NCBI GenBank assembly: GCA_900551245.1
Contig: URVC01000052.1
Coordinates: 1 to 33,466 of the forward strand
Direction: 5' to 3'
DNA length: 33,466 nucleotides
From: an uncultured bacterium
GTDB lineage: Bacteria > Verrucomicrobiota > Lentisphaeria > Victivallales > Victivallaceae
Shown here in pieces: positions 24,502 through 31,759 of this stretch. The notes beneath the pieces are model-generated. The model did no database searches. It worked only from the letters and a program-made list of their open reading frames with translations, and had not been told where the DNA came from. Made by a program: the position numbers and the translations under genes. The first letter of the stretch is position 1, and every line of letters starts with the position of its first letter.

Positions 24502-27435
24502 ATGTTTGTTCCGCTGGCGCTGGTGCTGTTGGTAACCGGTTTGTTCTGGCTCTGTTCCGCATCCCGGAGCGAGGAGCCGGGTGGTCCGCTTCCGGCGAAG
24601 GTGCGCTTTGCGGCGTTCGGGCAGGCGGGGGTGCTGGCGCTGGCGGCGGGCGGGTTCTACTGGCGGACGATGCGGTTGGAAGCCGAACCGTACGGGGACT
24701 TCATCGGCGGTTTCCTCGGCGTCTCCGGCATGCCGAAAAGTTTCGAGTACACCGCTGAATATGTCGGGCTGGCGGTCTTCGGTGCGGCGGCGTTTCTGCT
24801 CTGCCGCTGGTACCGGCGCCTCGCGGCGGAGCCGGGATACGCGGCGATCGTCGCCCGGCTCGGCTTCTATTCGCTGCTGCCCGGTTTCGTCATGGCGGGG
24901 CAGGCGGTCACGGTATCTTCGCTGGAGCCGTTGACCACGCTTCCGGCGCTGGCGGTACTGCTTCTTCTTCCGGCGCTGGCGGTGATTCCGACAGGGGACG
25001 CCGCCGCGGCCTCCCGCACGGCGGAGCGCTGTTATGGCGGACTGCTGCTCTTCCCCTTTTCGCTGGCCGGGATCCAGTTCTTCCAACAGCGGGTCTGGGA
25101 GGGGGGGAGCTCTCTGGCCGGAATCCTCTACGCCGCGGTGCTTGTCCTGATGCTCTGGCTGGTGCGGAAAGATTCTGCGCCGCGCAACTGTGACCGGTTC
25201 TTTTTCATTGCCCAGCTCGGAATTCCACTGCTTTTTCTCTACCTGCTTCCGCCGCCGTTGCAGCGCCGTGACGGCAGCTGGTTTGATCCGGGGTTTCACT
25301 GGACACTCTCCCTGCTGGCGTGGGTTCTGGCCGGAATCGCCTGGTGCGCGCTGGTGCGGGCGTTCCGCCGTGCGGCCGGAGGGAACTTCCGGGTGCCGCT
25401 GCCGGTTCTGCTTGCTGTGGCGGCGACTCTGCTGGCCGGCGGCGAGGGGTGGCCGGCCATCTGGCAGGACGACTATCACAACGGCGAAGTGGCGTTGCCG
25501 TGGTATCTCTGGCAGACGATGGGGTGCGTGCCCTATCTCGACTACATTCCGTCGCGCGGGCTGATCAACTATCTGCCCGGATTTTTCACCTGGCTCTTCC
25601 GGGGGCACGACATCTCGCTGCTCGGCACCGGGCAGAAGCTGGCGAATCTTGTGGTGCTCGCGCTGTTGCTGGCGCCGCTGCGCCGCCGGTGTGGAACGGT
25701 TGCGGCGTTTCTGGCGGTTCTGGCGATCTCCGACCTGGGGTGTGGAATCGGCGCCGGGCTGGCGGTGGCGATCGCCTTCTTCTTTTTCCTGACCGAATCG
25801 GAACGGTATCGCAACCCGGTCCGCTGGCTCTGGTGGTTCGGTGTGCTCGGCGTGATCGGAATCTTTTACTCGCTGACCGACACGGCGGCGATGGTGCTGG
25901 CGATGTCGCCTCTGCTGGTCCGGCAGCTGTGGCGGGCGGTGACGGAACAGCAGAGGGCGTTTTTCCTCTCGGCAGGCGCGGTTGCGGTTGCGGCACTGCT
26001 GCTTCTGCTGACGCCGTTCTACCGGATCATCGGCGGAATGCTGTGCATTCTGCTGGAGCAGACGGGGGTCTACACGCTGGCGCACTGCGTGCCGTGGATG
26101 GGCTCCCGCGAGCTTGATGTCGCGGTGACGCAGGGGCTGTTCTGGCAGTTCGTGCGGTTCGGCTGGCTGGGGGTGGGGGCGATGGCGCTCTTCAGCCTCA
26201 TCCGGAAGCGGCGGGGAACGGTGCGGGATGAGCTCCGTTTTCTCGGCAGCTCCTCGATTCTCATTCTGGCGGTGTTGCTGATTCAGCGGGCGGGGGGCCG
26301 GATTGATCTGGGCAGTACGTCGCGTATTTTCACGGTTTCCGGGCTCTATGTCGGCATTCTGGTGCCGTGGCTGCTGCCGGGGCTGGTGCGGCGCAGGACA
26401 CTGCTCGGCTGCTGGGCGGTGGCGCTCGGATTGTACGGACTGCAGTGCGCCGACTGGCGGAACCTCTGGAACAACTGCACCGAAACAGTTGTGGAACCGG
26501 AGAACGTCGTCAATCTGGAGGCGGCGGGATTCCCGATGCTCGGGCGGGCCGCCTCGATCCAGCCGGACCATCTGGCACATCTGGCCGGCACGAAGGCGTT
26601 GCTGGACCGGGTGCTGAAGCCGGAGGAGAGCTACCTTGACATGACCAACAACGCCACCGGCTACGCCTATTTCCGCCGCCGCCCGCCGGTCTCGTATCCG
26701 GCGTGGAACTACGTTGCCTCGCGCCCGCAGGTGGAGCGGATGGTGCGGGAGGTGAAGGCGGCAAAGCCGCTGCTGGTGCTGGTGAAGGGGCGCGACGTCA
26801 ACTTTTACGAGGGGCGGCTGCCGTTCCGGGCCCATGCGCTCTACCGGTATCTGCTGGCGGAATATCTGCCGTTCCGGGATACCGGCGGCCGGATCTGGAT
26901 GATCCGGCGCGGCTCCGAGGCGCGGTTGAAGGGCGTCCCGCAGGTGGACACCGCCTCGATCGGCGACATGGCGCTGGCGTCGGAGGCGTTTCAGGATCCG
27001 AAAATCGACGCCTATCCGTTCACGTGGGGGGCGTCGCTGGAGCGGCTGGCTCCGCACCTTTCCGACCCGGTTCCGGCGCGGGCCGCGGCGGGGAAACATC
27101 TGCAAAATGGCGGCGGCGGACTCTTCTTCGCACAGCCCGGCGGAGCGGAACTCCAGCTGGAACTCCCCGCCGGGGCGTCGGGAGATTTTCTGCTGCTCGA
27201 ATTCGACCGCCCGATCATCGGCCGCGACTTCCGGGTGCTGTGGGAGGATGTGCTCGCCGGCAAGGGGCAGCCGTGGGTCGAATTCTGGGGCGGCTCCCAT
27301 TGCTATCTCATCCCGCTGGATAATTCCCCCAACTGGCTGTTGTCGCCGTGGAAGCGGAATATCCGGGTGAAACTGCCCGGAGCGTTCGCCGGTGAATTCC
27401 GGCTGCTCCGGGCGGAGTTTCTCCGTCGTCGCTGA
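24502..27435 (+). CDS. Large polytopic membrane protein, GT-C-like glycosyltransferase
   Basis: The start is the ATG at 24502, with a full AGGAGG 5 bases upstream; the GTG at 24499 is less likely. The 977-residue protein has about 8 hydrophobic segments up to residue 320, then WQDDYHNGEVALPWY at about 323-337. An acidic pair followed by H..GE..LP in the first periplasmic loop is the hallmark of GT-C enzymes that use lipid-linked sugars. About 9 more hydrophobic segments follow to about residue 650, and the last 320 residues are soluble and periplasmic in character. A GT-C motif placed in the middle of the chain rather than near the N-terminus is unusual and suggests a fused N-terminal membrane module. 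The 3' end overlaps the convergent ferredoxin-domain gene by 128 bases. Confidence 0.72.
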   Translation: MFVPLALVLLVTGLFWLCSASRSEEPGGPLPAKVRFAAFGQAGVLALAAGGFYWRTMRLEAEPYGDFIGGFLGVSGMPKSFEYTAEYVGLAVFGAAAFLLCRWYRRLAAEPGYAAIVARLGFYSLLPGFVMAGQAVTVSSLEPLTTLPALAVLLLLPALAVIPTGDAAAASRTAERCYGGLLLFPFSLAGIQFFQQRVWEGGSSLAGILYAAVLVLMLWLVRKDSAPRNCDRFFFIAQLGIPLLFLYLLPPPLQRRDGSWFDPGFHWTLSLLAWVLAGIAWCALVRAFRRAAGGNFRVPLPVLLAVAATLLAGGEGWPAIWQDDYHNGEVALPWYLWQTMGCVPYLDYIPSRGLINYLPGFFTWLFRGHDISLLGTGQKLANLVVLALLLAPLRRRCGTVAAFLAVLAISDLGCGIGAGLAVAIAFFFFLTESERYRNPVRWLWWFGVLGVIGIFYSLTDTAAMVLAMSPLLVRQLWRAVTEQQRAFFLSAGAVAVAALLLLLTPFYRIIGGMLCILLEQTGVYTLAHCVPWMGSRELDVAVTQGLFWQFVRFGWLGVGAMALFSLIRKRRGTVRDELRFLGSSSILILAVLLIQRAGGRIDLGSTSRIFTVSGLYVGILVPWLLPGLVRRRTLLGCWAVALGLYGLQCADWRNLWNNCTETVVEPENVVNLEAAGFPMLGRAASIQPDHLAHLAGTKALLDRVLKPEESYLDMTNNATGYAYFRRRPPVSYPAWNYVASRPQVERMVREVKAAKPLLVLVKGRDVNFYEGRLPFRAHALYRYLLAEYLPFRDTGGRIWMIRRGSEARLKGVPQVDTASIGDMALASEAFQDPKIDAYPFTWGASLERLAPHLSDPVPARAAAGKHLQNGGGGLFFAQPGGAELQLELPAGASGDFLLLEFDRPIIGRDFRVLWEDVLAGKGQPWVEFWGGSHCYLIPLDNSPNWLLSPWKRNIRVKLPGAFAGEFRLLRAEFLRRR

Positions 27436-28264
27436 GCGCCGGCCAGCTGAGCAGATCGCCGCCGATGCCGACAATCCGGACCGAGAGCGGAATCTTCAGC
27501 CCGGCACGTTCCATCGCCTGTTCGACGATGGCGACGGTGCCGCCGCAGCAGGGGACCTCCATCCGCGCGACGGTGATCGACCGGATCCGGTGGCGGCGGA
27601 AGATCTCCGCAAGTTTCTCCACATACTCTTCGGTGCTGTTGTCCAGCTTCGGGCAGAAAACGACGAGGATTTTCCCGTCGAGCAGCTCCCGGTGGAACCC
27701 CCCGAATGCGTGGGCGACGCAGTCGGCCGAGATCAGCAGATCGGCGTCATCGAAGTATTCCGCGGCGGGATTCAGAAGCTTGAGCTGAACCGGCCACTGC
27801 CGCAGGGCGGAGGGGCTCGACGCCGCCGGAGCGGAATTTGCCGCCGGGCGCGGCGCGAGCCGTCTGGCCAGAGTGCCGGGGCAGCCGCAGGGGAGTTTGC
27901 CCGCCTCCCGCAGATCCGGCACCGGCAGGTTCTGTTCCCGGAGACAGTTGACTGCGGTCTCCAGCAGTTTGAATTCGCCGTGCTCCTTGAGGTGCTTCAG
28001 ATGCGCCTTGATGGTGTTGGGGCCCTGACGGATGATGTTTTCCATCACCTTGCGTTCGTCGTAGGGTTCCGCCTCCCGTTCGACGACCTGAATGGCGCCC
28101 AGGGGGCACTCCCCGATGCAGGCGCCGAGCCCGTCGCAGAAGAGGTCGCTGACCAGCCGCGCCTTGCCGTCGATCAGCTGGAGCGCGCCTTCCGGACAGT
28201 TGGGGATGCACTTGCCGCAACCGTTGCACTTTGCCTCGTCGATCTGGATGATTTTTCTCTTCAT
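27308..28264 (-). CDS. 4Fe-4S ferredoxin-domain protein with antisense-encoded tail
   Basis: The 318-residue protein begins with a classical cluster motif, Cys13, 16, 19 and 23 followed by PEG. A second site has Cys43, Cys49 and Cys53-Pro but leucine at position 46 where a fourth cysteine would be expected. After a helical linker come LRQWPVQLKLLNPAA, a CVAHAFGGFH element, FCPKLD and VPCCGG, a layout I recognise from a conserved anaerobe family of iron-sulfur proteins of unknown exact role. The family body appears to end near residue 268. The last 50 residues (SDDGETPPGAAGIHRRTLRA and on) are encoded opposite the end of the GT-C gene and look like non-conserved readthrough. GAGGAGAAG precedes the ATG. 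A TetR-type gene lies 42 bases upstream on the same strand and probably controls it. Confidence 0.8.
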   Translation of the reverse strand: MKRKIIQIDEAKCNGCGKCIPNCPEGALQLIDGKARLVSDLFCDGLGACIGECPLGAIQVVEREAEPYDERKVMENIIRQGPNTIKAHLKHLKEHGEFKLLETAVNCLREQNLPVPDLREAGKLPCGCPGTLARRLAPRPAANSAPAASSPSALRQWPVQLKLLNPAAEYFDDADLLISADCVAHAFGGFHRELLDGKILVVFCPKLDNSTEEYVEKLAEIFRRHRIRSITVARMEVPCCGGTVAIVEQAMERAGLKIPLSVRIVGIGGDLLSWPALSDDGETPPGAAGIHRRTLRAVSPGYSASTATTASWGNYPAG

Positions 28265-28306
28265 AATATCTTCTCCTCTCGTTGTGTCGAATGATTTCCG
28301 TTCAAG

Positions 28307-28879
28307 TCAGCTTCCGGGTGCCAACAGGATTCTCAGGACGCGGATCAGCTCCTCGCCCTTCTCCCGCAGGTCGAATGCACCGCCGGAGAGCCCCCACTGC
28401 TTCACCAGCAGCCGGACCGGACCGAAGACCAGCCGGAAGAGCATCTCCTCCGGAATGTCCGTCCGGATTTCTCCGGAAGATTGTGCCTCGCGGAAGTGTT
28501 TCCCGAGCTTCTCCCGATGGCGGTGCATCATATCCAGTAGGAGCCGGGCGAACTCCGGCTCTTCCATGAAAAGCTCCTCGGCGAAGAGCACCTTCGCCAG
28601 CGGGGGCTGGGCCGCCACCTGGGCGAAGCGGCTTCGGGTGAACGCGGCGACCGCCTCGAAGCCGGTGCGTTCCGGTGACGGCTCCGGAATCCCCCGGTCG
28701 AATTCGCCGATCAGAGTGCGGACGATCTCCGCTTTGTTCCGGAAGTGGCGGTAGATTGCCGGTTCGGTGAGGCCGAGCCGGTCGGCCAGATTCCGGATGG
28801 TGAGATTTTGGATTCCGCCCGCGGCGATCAGCTCCAGCGCCGTCCGGACGATCTCCTGCTGTCGTCTGGTGAGTTCCAT
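28307..28879 (-). CDS. TetR/AcrR family transcriptional regulator
   Basis: The 190-residue protein has a standard TetR helix-turn-helix in the first 55 residues: TRRQQEIVRTALELIAAGG, IQNLTIRNLADRLGLTEPAI and YRHFRNKAEIVRTLI. The C-terminal part is a helical ligand-binding and dimerisation domain that ends in an ALREKG-like stretch. TetR proteins repress by binding a palindrome as a dimer and leave on ligand binding. An AAAGGTACG site lies before the ATG, and a palindrome at 28896-28915 lies about 17 bases upstream of the start, which fits autoregulation. The ferredoxin-domain gene is the next gene and probably belongs to the same transcript. The ligand is unknown. Confidence 0.92.
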   Translation of the reverse strand: MELTRRQQEIVRTALELIAAGGIQNLTIRNLADRLGLTEPAIYRHFRNKAEIVRTLIGEFDRGIPEPSPERTGFEAVAAFTRSRFAQVAAQPPLAKVLFAEELFMEEPEFARLLLDMMHRHREKLGKHFREAQSSGEIRTDIPEEMLFRLVFGPVRLLVKQWGLSGGAFDLREKGEELIRVLRILLAPGS

Positions 28880-28895
28880 GATCGTACCTTTCTAT

Positions 28896-28915
28896 GTTAG
28901 TTATCATTCACTAAC
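28896..28915. promoter_or_regulatory. Candidate TetR-type operator
   Basis: GTTAGT and ACTAAC (6-bp arms, extended by imperfect CTAT/ATAG flanks) surround an 8-base centre, giving a 20-base palindrome just upstream of the TetR-type start. Size and placement suit a TetR dimer acting on its own promoter. No consensus -10 is obvious, so the promoter itself is not marked. Confidence 0.55.
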
Positions 28916-29034
28916 AATAGAAACGTTTTTCAAAAAAAATCAAGAGGAGGAAAAGAAAAAAATCTGAAATTTGAAAATCGGCTATGGTGCGAAGAGGAAA
29001 ACTGGCCGCGGGGGCGCGGCGAACGACGCCCCCG

Positions 29035-29081
29035 ACAGCCCCGCGAACGGGTCCCGCGCGCCGCAACGCGGGGCTGTTTTT
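29035..29081 (+). terminator. Terminator-like hairpin with plus-strand T-run, no plus gene upstream
   Basis: Perfect 11-bp arms (29035-29045 and 29067-29077) enclose a 21-base loop and are followed by a run of five T on the plus strand. The only neighbouring genes are on the minus strand: the GH4 gene ends 14 bases to the right and the TetR gene starts to the left. It is therefore either a poor terminator of the GH4 gene in the wrong polarity or the end of an unseen plus-strand transcript. Confidence 0.5.
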
Positions 29082-29094
29082 CGACCATGCCGGT

Positions 29095-30483
29095 TCAGCG
29101 GAACCAGCCGGCGGGAAGGTGATCGCGCTCTGCTTCGAGAAGTTCCTCCATGATTCGTCTGGCATCGCCGAGATTGTTTACGATCGGGTCGCAGGCAAGG
29201 GCGCGATAGAGGATCTTCCGGTCACAGGAGACTGCGGCTTCCACGGCCAGTTCGTGGGTGTCGAGCACCTGCCGGGTCAGGCCGAGTACGCCGTACGGCA
29301 GTGGTACGGCGGGCAGGGGGCGCGGCCCGTTCATATCCAGCTCGGAACGCAGCTCCAGAAAGGCATCGTCAGCCATGTTCGGCACTGCGCCGCGGTTTGC
29401 CGTGTTGACGTAGAACTTCCTGCCGAGCCCGCCCCACATGGATTCGATGATGTCGGTCGCGTGGTCGCCTCTGCCGCCGGCGAAGAACTCTTCGATCGGG
29501 CGCTCGCCGTTTGCAAATGCGACGGTTTCCCGCCATTGGGCGGCCATTTCGTCAGCGCGGCGGAAGGCGTCGAACGGAACGATCGGTTCCGGTTCGACCG
29601 GCGACACCCCGTATCCCTGAAAGAAGGGGAGATACTCCTTGATGTGTCCGAGCGCGTTGGGGCAGGCGCCGAAAAGGTCGAAGAGTTCAAGAGCGTAGTT
29701 GTAGTTGTAATGCTGTTTGGCGTCACTTCTGTCGGCCGGGTGCTCCCACTCTTTTTTCGCCTGTCCGGCGACCCATTTGCGGAGATGGTCCATCCGGCTG
29801 ACGCCGTCGTAACTGCATTTCACGACGAAATTGCAGTGGTTGACGCCGAGGATCTGCAAATCGAATTTTGCATCCTGCTCCGGAGAGATTGGAATTTCCG
29901 GTTTTTCAGTGATTCCGCAGCGGAACAGATATTCCGCCCGTTTGCGGGGATCGTGAAGGTCGTCGCAGAGGGCGAAACTTTTCACGTCCGGAGCATGGCG
30001 CATCAGGCCGAGGCCGAGCGCGGCGGTCGGATTGACGAAGTTGATCATCCAGGCCTCCGGCGCGAGCTCCCGGATATCCTGTGCGATGCGGAGAATCTCC
30101 GGGAGTTCGCGCAGTGTGCGGAAGATTCCGCCGGGGCCGATGGTGTCGCCGGAACACATGGTCACACCATATTTGCGCGAAATTCGCACATCTGTCCCGC
30201 GGTAAAAGGTGTTCCGGAACGAGAAGCTGGCAACGACGAAATCCGCTCCGTGCATCACGGTTCTGCGGTCGGTTGAACCGATCAGCCGGAACGGTGCTCC
30301 GACGTGCCGGGCGGCCCGTTCCGCCAGCTTCATCATCGTTTCCAGCACCGCCGGATCGGTGTCGACCAGGGCTAGCGTGCCGGTTCGCAGAATGGGACTC
30401 TGCGCCATATTGTACACGACGGCGCGTCCGAAGAAGAAACTTCCGGCGCCGATTACCACGATTTTCGGTCCTTTTTTCATCAT
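29095..30483 (-). CDS. Glycoside hydrolase family 4 (NAD- and Mn-dependent)
   Basis: The start is the ATG at 30483 with AAAGGAG 7-10 bases upstream; the frame extends to 30552 but that lies within the promoter. The 462-residue cytoplasmic enzyme has an N-terminal NAD-binding motif KIVVIGAGSFFFGRAVVYNM, a substrate-binding NPTAALGLG, a CDDLHD element and GVNHCNFVV, where the cysteine and histidine match the metal site of GH4. GH4 enzymes cleave glycosides by an oxidation-elimination mechanism using NAD+ and Mn2+. Known substrates in the family include alpha-galactosides, alpha-glucosides, 6-phosphoglucosides and alpha-galacturonides; near a PL11 lyase locus alpha-galacturonides are an attractive guess, but not shown. 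The gene is divergent from an AraC-type regulator with overlapping promoters. Confidence 0.88.
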   Translation of the reverse strand: MMKKGPKIVVIGAGSFFFGRAVVYNMAQSPILRTGTLALVDTDPAVLETMMKLAERAARHVGAPFRLIGSTDRRTVMHGADFVVASFSFRNTFYRGTDVRISRKYGVTMCSGDTIGPGGIFRTLRELPEILRIAQDIRELAPEAWMINFVNPTAALGLGLMRHAPDVKSFALCDDLHDPRKRAEYLFRCGITEKPEIPISPEQDAKFDLQILGVNHCNFVVKCSYDGVSRMDHLRKWVAGQAKKEWEHPADRSDAKQHYNYNYALELFDLFGACPNALGHIKEYLPFFQGYGVSPVEPEPIVPFDAFRRADEMAAQWRETVAFANGERPIEEFFAGGRGDHATDIIESMWGGLGRKFYVNTANRGAVPNMADDAFLELRSELDMNGPRPLPAVPLPYGVLGLTRQVLDTHELAVEAAVSCDRKILYRALACDPIVNNLGDARRIMEELLEAERDHLPAGWFR

Positions 30484-30523
30484 CTGCCGACTCCTTTCCC
30501 GAGGGTTGTGTGTTTTCTGCTTT

Positions 30524-30552
30524 ATTATACTGTGAATGTCTTGAAAGGACAA
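30524..30552 (-). promoter_or_regulatory. Promoter of the GH4 gene
   Basis: On the minus strand TTGTCC (30547-30552) and a perfect TATAAT (30524-30529) are separated by 17 bases, with the ATG about 40 bases further on. It overlaps the oppositely directed promoter of the AraC-type gene, so one bound regulator could affect both. Confidence 0.7.
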
Positions 30553-30569
30553 TGAGACAGGTGTATTAT
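30541..30569 (+). promoter_or_regulatory. Promoter of the AraC-type gene
   Basis: TTGAAA (30541-30546) and TATTAT (30564-30569) are separated by 17 bases, about 34 bases before the ATG at 30603. The -35 hexamer directly abuts the -35 hexamer of the divergent GH4 promoter (30547-30552). Confidence 0.65.
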
Positions 30570-30602
30570 AACTAGCAGAAATGTCGCGGGAGGAACTGGA
30601 GG

Positions 30603-31454
30603 ATGCGCGATCTTTATAAACTGGCGGAAATTTACCGCCCCTATTCGACAGGAACGATCAACGCTCTGCTCCATGTCCGTTCCGCCGGGCACTATGTGAC
30701 CGGACCGGGCTGGAGTGACGGATGTGTGCGGAAAGAGTTTCTCGAGCTCTTCTGGTGCGTTCGCGGGGAAGGAGAGTTCCGCCGGGGGGAGACGAGCTGG
30801 ATTCTCAAGCCGGGCGAAGTCTGTTTTTACTTCCCCGGAGAGCTTCACGACATCCGCCGCCGGACACCGGTCTGGGAGTATTACTGGCTCACCATCGACG
30901 GCGCGAACCTGCCGGATCTGATCGCCCGGTTTCAGCTGCCGCGAAGCGGCCGGTACGCCGGCAGCTGTCCGGTCGAACTGTTTGAGAACCTGATGCAGGA
31001 GATTCGCTCCTGCTCCCGGCGCGGGGAGTTTGGCGCGGGGGCGGAAGCCTATAAGATCCTCTCTCTGGCGATGGCGGGGAGCGACACTGCGAACCGGGAA
31101 CTCTGCGACGCCTTTCAGGCGCTGGTCCGCGAGAGGTATCGTGATTCCGGGTTGTCCGTGGCGGAGATCAGCCGGGAGCTGAGGGTGCATCGCTCAACGC
31201 TTCACCGTGCTGTTTCGGCGCATTTCGGCTGTTCGCCGCAGGAGTTTCTGATTTCGTGCCGTATTCAGCATGCGCTTCGTTTGCTCTATCACACCCGGGA
31301 CCGGGTGCAGGAGATCGCTGAAGCGACCGGATTTCATGACCAGAACTATTTTGCCCGGATGGTCCGGCAGCGGCTGGGGAAGTCCCCTTCCGCACTGCGG
31401 AAAGAGCGGGGCTGTTTTCGCGGCCGGCAGGAGCCGGCCGGCGGTTCTCTCTGA
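30603..31454 (+). CDS. AraC family transcriptional regulator with cupin sensor
   Basis: The 283-residue protein has an N-terminal cupin-like sugar-sensing region (about residues 40-95, FWCVRGEGEFRRGE, WILKPGEVCFYFPGELHDIR) and a C-terminal AraC double helix-turn-helix (about 185-275): LSVAEISRELRVHRSTLHRA and VQEIAEATGFHDQNYFARMV followed by GKSPSALRKE. This class activates catabolic genes on sugar binding. GGGAGGA lies about 9-12 bases before the ATG, with another GGAGG directly adjacent. It is divergent from GH4 and shares its promoter region, so it most likely controls GH4 in response to a glycoside. No other gene follows closely on the plus strand. Confidence 0.92.
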   Translation: MRDLYKLAEIYRPYSTGTINALLHVRSAGHYVTGPGWSDGCVRKEFLELFWCVRGEGEFRRGETSWILKPGEVCFYFPGELHDIRRRTPVWEYYWLTIDGANLPDLIARFQLPRSGRYAGSCPVELFENLMQEIRSCSRRGEFGAGAEAYKILSLAMAGSDTANRELCDAFQALVRERYRDSGLSVAEISRELRVHRSTLHRAVSAHFGCSPQEFLISCRIQHALRLLYHTRDRVQEIAEATGFHDQNYFARMVRQRLGKSPSALRKERGCFRGRQEPAGGSL

Positions 31455-31759
31455 GACCTCCAAAAAAATTTCCGCAGGATGCCGGCGTGCCGCCGGTGCC
31501 GGGGGCGGGAGCTCCTTTCCGTTTGCCATCGCCTCTTCCCCGCTGCAGGGAAGAGGCGCCGCATGACTGGTTCCGTCTCCCCGTATGGGTGGCGTGTCCG
31601 AATGAATTTCGCGTATAACGCGCTTCCCGTTTCTAATTTGTGCTTAGAACTGCCTTGACAATTTTTAACGGACTGAATTCAGAAAAGCTGTTTATCGTTG
31701 GAATCCGGTGTAACAAACGTTGCGTCCTCAACTCAATTTTTTATATCCAGAGGAATGCA
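31455..31759. other. Intergenic stretch after the AraC-type gene
   Basis: About 300 bases hold no gene with a plausible start. A 10-bp hairpin (31531-31540 with 31548-31557) lies here without a T-run. Base composition drops towards the right, from GC-rich to AT-rich near 31660-31760, ahead of the end of the truncated minus-strand gene. Confidence 0.5.

Noticed and set aside
24472..27474. A 1000-residue open frame on the minus strand opposite the GT-C gene
   Set aside because: The translation is rich in Arg, Pro, Gln and His with no domain or hydrophobic pattern, as expected for the antisense of a GC-rich gene; the plus strand has a full ribosome binding site and clear membrane segments.
28984..30276. 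A 430-residue plus-strand open frame opposite GH4
   Set aside because: It is an antisense shadow of the GH4 gene; its sequence shows no family features and no proper start.
31531..31557. 10-bp hairpin after the AraC-type gene as a terminator
   Set aside because: No T-run follows on either strand, so it is not called as a terminator.
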